Below are positions 7,109 through 8,771 of a stretch of DNA of 8,771 nucleotides, in pieces (the stretch's first letter is position 1; each line of letters starts with the position of its first letter). The DNA is from Planococcaceae bacterium UBA3370 (GTDB lineage: Bacteria > Bacillota > Bacilli > Bacillales_A > Planococcaceae). Both the position numbers and the translations under genes were made by a program. The stretch is taken from contig DEQI01000191.1 of assembly GCA_002360295.1 (NCBI GenBank), positions 4,499 to 13,269 on the forward strand. The letters run 5' to 3'. Below the pieces are notes generated by a model. The model made no database searches. It worked only from the letters and a program-made list of their open reading frames with translations, and had not been told where the DNA came from.

Positions 7109-7987
7109 ATGTTGAATGACAACACTTATTACACAATCCAACAAGTAGCGGAACAAACCGGTTTATCTAAACAAGTAATCCGCAAATGGGAAGATCGGTA
7201 TGGGCTTATTACACCCCGGCGACTTGATAACGGTTACCGTGCTTATTCACTAACAGAGGTGAATACGATTCTGGAAGTAAATGCTCTTGTACAAAGAGGA
7301 TACTCAGTAAAACAAGCGATAGCACTTTGGCGCAAACAGTTAGGATCTAACGTTCAACTGCCAACAGATTTATTGAAAGCACTAATTGATGCAGGATATA
7401 AAGGAGAGGATGTGACGATTACACAGCTACTCAATCAAGCCAGCCAATCACTTGGTTTAGAGAACTTATTGCAGGGAGTAATTGTTCCATTTCTGAAAGA
7501 AGTAGGTCGGCTATGGTGTGCTGGGCTATGGGGAGAATTTCAGGAGGCGGTGGCAAGCCAATCAGTGAGGGATTTTTTAATCAATATTCGCCGGACTATT
7601 GATGTTGCACCAGATGCTCCTTTAGTACTCGGAAGCTGTCTCCCTGGTGAACACCATGAAATTCCTGTTCATATTTTGCTTGTTCAATATATGCTAAAGG
7701 GCTATCGTACCTTAATGCTCGGACAATCTCCTGCTCCAACAGCTATTCAAGATACTGTAGAGCTTACTAATCCGAAAATCGTTTTGCTTTCTGCAACAAC
7801 AGATATTCCATTTACAAAGGATCCAAATTTATTAAAATGTATGGATGATTTCGCAAGTCAATTCCCTCATATTACATTTTGTCTAGGCGGAAAAGGTTGT
7901 GCTAAAGCACTTGCACACTATAAAGTACAACATATTGTTTATACGGATACATTTGAAGATGCACTGAAAGCTGGAGCTGTCGAGTAA
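7109..7987 (+). CDS. MerR-family regulator with C-terminal cobalamin-binding domain (CarH/LitR-like)
   Basis: A 292-residue DNA-binding regulator. Residues 7-75 are a MerR winged helix with the family pattern YTIQQVAEQTGLS, IRKWEDRYGL and RLDNGYRAYS. Residues about 85-163 resemble the four-helix cap of B12-binding modules, and 170-290 the Rossmann-like cobalamin domain. The GEHHEI motif (180-185) carries H183, equivalent to the lower cobalt ligand of CarH. In the cap, W136 and E146 fit the CarH W-x9-E-H pattern, but the following His is A147. CarH proteins use adenosylcobalamin as a light sensor and repress in the dark; whether this one senses light, B12 or neither is open. The start is certain: GGAGGTGA (7098-7105) sits three bases before the ATG. 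It faces the PAS chemoreceptor gene across a promoter region with tandem repeats and is followed by a LysE-type exporter gene after 84 bases. Confidence 0.9.
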   Translation: MLNDNTYYTIQQVAEQTGLSKQVIRKWEDRYGLITPRRLDNGYRAYSLTEVNTILEVNALVQRGYSVKQAIALWRKQLGSNVQLPTDLLKALIDAGYKGEDVTITQLLNQASQSLGLENLLQGVIVPFLKEVGRLWCAGLWGEFQEAVASQSVRDFLINIRRTIDVAPDAPLVLGSCLPGEHHEIPVHILLVQYMLKGYRTLMLGQSPAPTAIQDTVELTNPKIVLLSATTDIPFTKDPNLLKCMDDFASQFPHITFCLGGKGCAKALAHYKVQHIVYTDTFEDALKAGAVE

Positions 7988-7994
7988 TAATTGG

Positions 7995-8026
7995 CATAAT
8001 CAGACAGCTCTGTATGCTGTATTATG
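7995..8026 (+). promoter_or_regulatory. Hairpin and overlapping candidate promoter before the LysE-family gene
   Basis: CATAAT and ACAGC (7995-8000, 8004-8008) pair with GCTGT and ATTATG (8016-8026) around a seven-base loop, giving 11 bp with a three-base bulge (CAG). No U-run follows, so it is a poor terminator for the MerR gene. A possible promoter overlaps it: CAGACA (8001-8006), 16 bases, TATGAT (8023-8028, 5/6). The inverted repeat could therefore be an operator for the exporter gene; chance is not excluded. Confidence 0.3.
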
Positions 8027-8071
8027 ATATGCTACTGAATAAGAATCTCAAGATAAAGAGGATATGTTCTG

Positions 8072-8689
8072 ATGGATATCGTTATTTTATTATCATTTTT
8101 AGGCACTGCCATTTTATTAACCATCATGCCCGGTCCAGATATTTTGTTTGTCACGGCACAAAGTATTTCACAAAATGCAAAGGCTGGAATTGCAACAGCC
8201 CTTGGTCTATGTACAGGACTGCTTGTCCATATCACGGCAGCAGTCGTTGGCATTTCAGCTATCATTTATAGTTCTGCCACACTTTTTACAATTGTTAAAT
8301 TTGCTGGAGCAGCGTATTTATTATTTTTAGCGATTTCTGCTTTTCGAGCGGGAGCAAGCAGCATACAGCTTGGAAACAAACCGACAAGTACATATAAAAA
8401 GCTATATAAAAAAGGGATTGTGATGAATATTTTAAATCCGAAAGTATCACTATTCTTTTTAGCATTGCTCCCACAATTTGTTGAAGGGAATGACAATGTC
8501 CCGTTTCAAATGCTCGTGCTTGGCTTCATTTTTCTTGTACAAGCCTTTTTCATCTTTTCATGTGTAAGTATTCTCTCGGGCTCGATTGGACGCTTAATGA
8601 CAAAAAGTACGTTTTTAAAGAGCCATTTAAATAAAATCGAAGGAACCATTTATGCCATAATCGGCGTTAGTATTGCGTTTTCAGAGTAA
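8072..8689 (+). CDS. LysE/RhtB family amino-acid exporter
   Basis: A 205-residue inner-membrane protein of the LysE/RhtB translocator family, which exports amino acids or their derivatives with the proton gradient; the substrate is not identifiable from sequence. It has the normal family length and about six hydrophobic segments (roughly 3-25, 38-60, 65-90, 115-135, 143-168 and 185-203). Family hallmarks are MPGPD at residues 19-23, the Gly-rich ATALGLCTGLLVH stretch at 41-53 and the MNILNPKVSLFFLALLPQF segment at 118-136. The start is supported by AAAGAGGA (8055-8062), about ten bases upstream. It follows the MerR/B12 gene on the same strand; read-through from it or a promoter of its own near 8001-8028 are both possible. 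Nothing ties its function to the regulator except position. Confidence 0.92.
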   Translation: MDIVILLSFLGTAILLTIMPGPDILFVTAQSISQNAKAGIATALGLCTGLLVHITAAVVGISAIIYSSATLFTIVKFAGAAYLLFLAISAFRAGASSIQLGNKPTSTYKKLYKKGIVMNILNPKVSLFFLALLPQFVEGNDNVPFQMLVLGFIFLVQAFFIFSCVSILSGSIGRLMTKSTFLKSHLNKIEGTIYAIIGVSIAFSE

Positions 8690-8771
8690 GAAGAAATGCG
8701 CAAGCGCCCGTTTTGCCCCGACAAGCGCTGGATGGCTCTCAAACGAAAGCTTCTTTTCCGCTTTCGATTGA
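8690..8771. repeat. GC-richer intergenic segment resembling a dispersed Bacillaceae repeat, cut by the right edge
   Basis: After the LysE-family stop, base composition shifts to GC-rich. GCGCAAGCGC (8698-8707) is followed by GACAAGCGCTGG (8720-8731); AGCGC (8703-8707) can pair with GCGCT (8725-8729). A second hairpin, CGAAAGC (8744-8750) with GCTTTCG (8760-8766), follows. The wording GCGCAAGCGCC...CCCCGACAAGCGCTGG resembles, from memory, a short sequence found many times between genes in Bacillus and related genomes. It might also serve as the transcription end of the exporter gene. An ATG at 8696 opens a frame of Arg/Lys-rich residues to the edge, which I do not consider a gene. Confidence 0.45.

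Noticed and set aside
8014..8496. Alternative frames on both strands within the LysE-family gene (8014-8271, 8032-8265, 8148-8330, 8266-8496)
   Set aside because: The LysE-family frame has full family length and motifs and covers nearly all of this stretch.
8696..8770. Short Arg/Lys-rich frame starting at ATG 8696 and open to the right edge
   Set aside because: It has no ribosome-binding site and its sequence matches the repeat-like hairpin segment, not a protein family.
1..8771. Search for a CRISPR array, tRNA, rRNA, transposase, riboswitch (including a cobalamin riboswitch) or phage genes
   Set aside because: I found no regularly spaced repeats, cloverleaf, transposase motifs or B12-box-like conserved sequence; the gene-free stretches are all under 300 bases and AT-rich.

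Overview
The window is low-GC DNA with strong Gram-positive ribosome-binding sites (AAGGAGG, GGAGGTGA) and a typical Bacillota lipobox. The gene content suggests a Bacillaceae/Planococcaceae genome of Lysinibacillus or Solibacillus type. That placement rests on general gene character and on a repeat at the right edge that resembles one I know from Bacillaceae; I ran no search. The left two thirds is read leftwards (minus strand) and the right third rightwards. The turning point is a divergent promoter region around 6920-7108.

Minus strand, from the centre leftwards: a short soluble chemoreceptor with one PAS domain (6005-6919), a 735-residue MMPL/RND exporter (3727-5934) and a complete-looking TAXI-type TRAP transporter operon. 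The operon holds a solute-binding lipoprotein (2463-3443), a DUF1850 protein (2006-2473) and a fused 4TM/12TM permease (start 2009, running off the left edge). Its three genes overlap by 11 and 4 bases, so they are very probably one translationally coupled unit that imports an unknown organic anion. A 20-bp-stem hairpin at 3665-3706 separates it from the MMPL gene.

Plus strand: a MerR-family regulator with a C-terminal cobalamin-binding module of CarH/LitR type (7109-7987), then a LysE/RhtB-family exporter (8072-8689). The last 82 bases hold no gene but contain hairpins and a GC-richer stretch resembling a dispersed Bacillaceae repeat.

The most interesting part is the divergent region between the PAS chemoreceptor and the B12-type MerR gene. 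It contains a perfect tandem 11-bp repeat (AACATTATACA twice, 6985-7006). Each unit carries a TnnACA core, which resembles the 11-bp direct-repeat operators of CarH photoreceptors. The repeat overlaps the best -10 box of the chemoreceptor gene and the best -35 box of the regulator gene. In the protein, the lower cobalamin-ligand histidine (H183) is present, but the position aligning with the second (upper) CarH histidine is alanine (A147). This suggests a CarH-derived regulator with altered cobalamin or light chemistry that represses itself and a PAS chemoreceptor. The link is inferred from sequence only.
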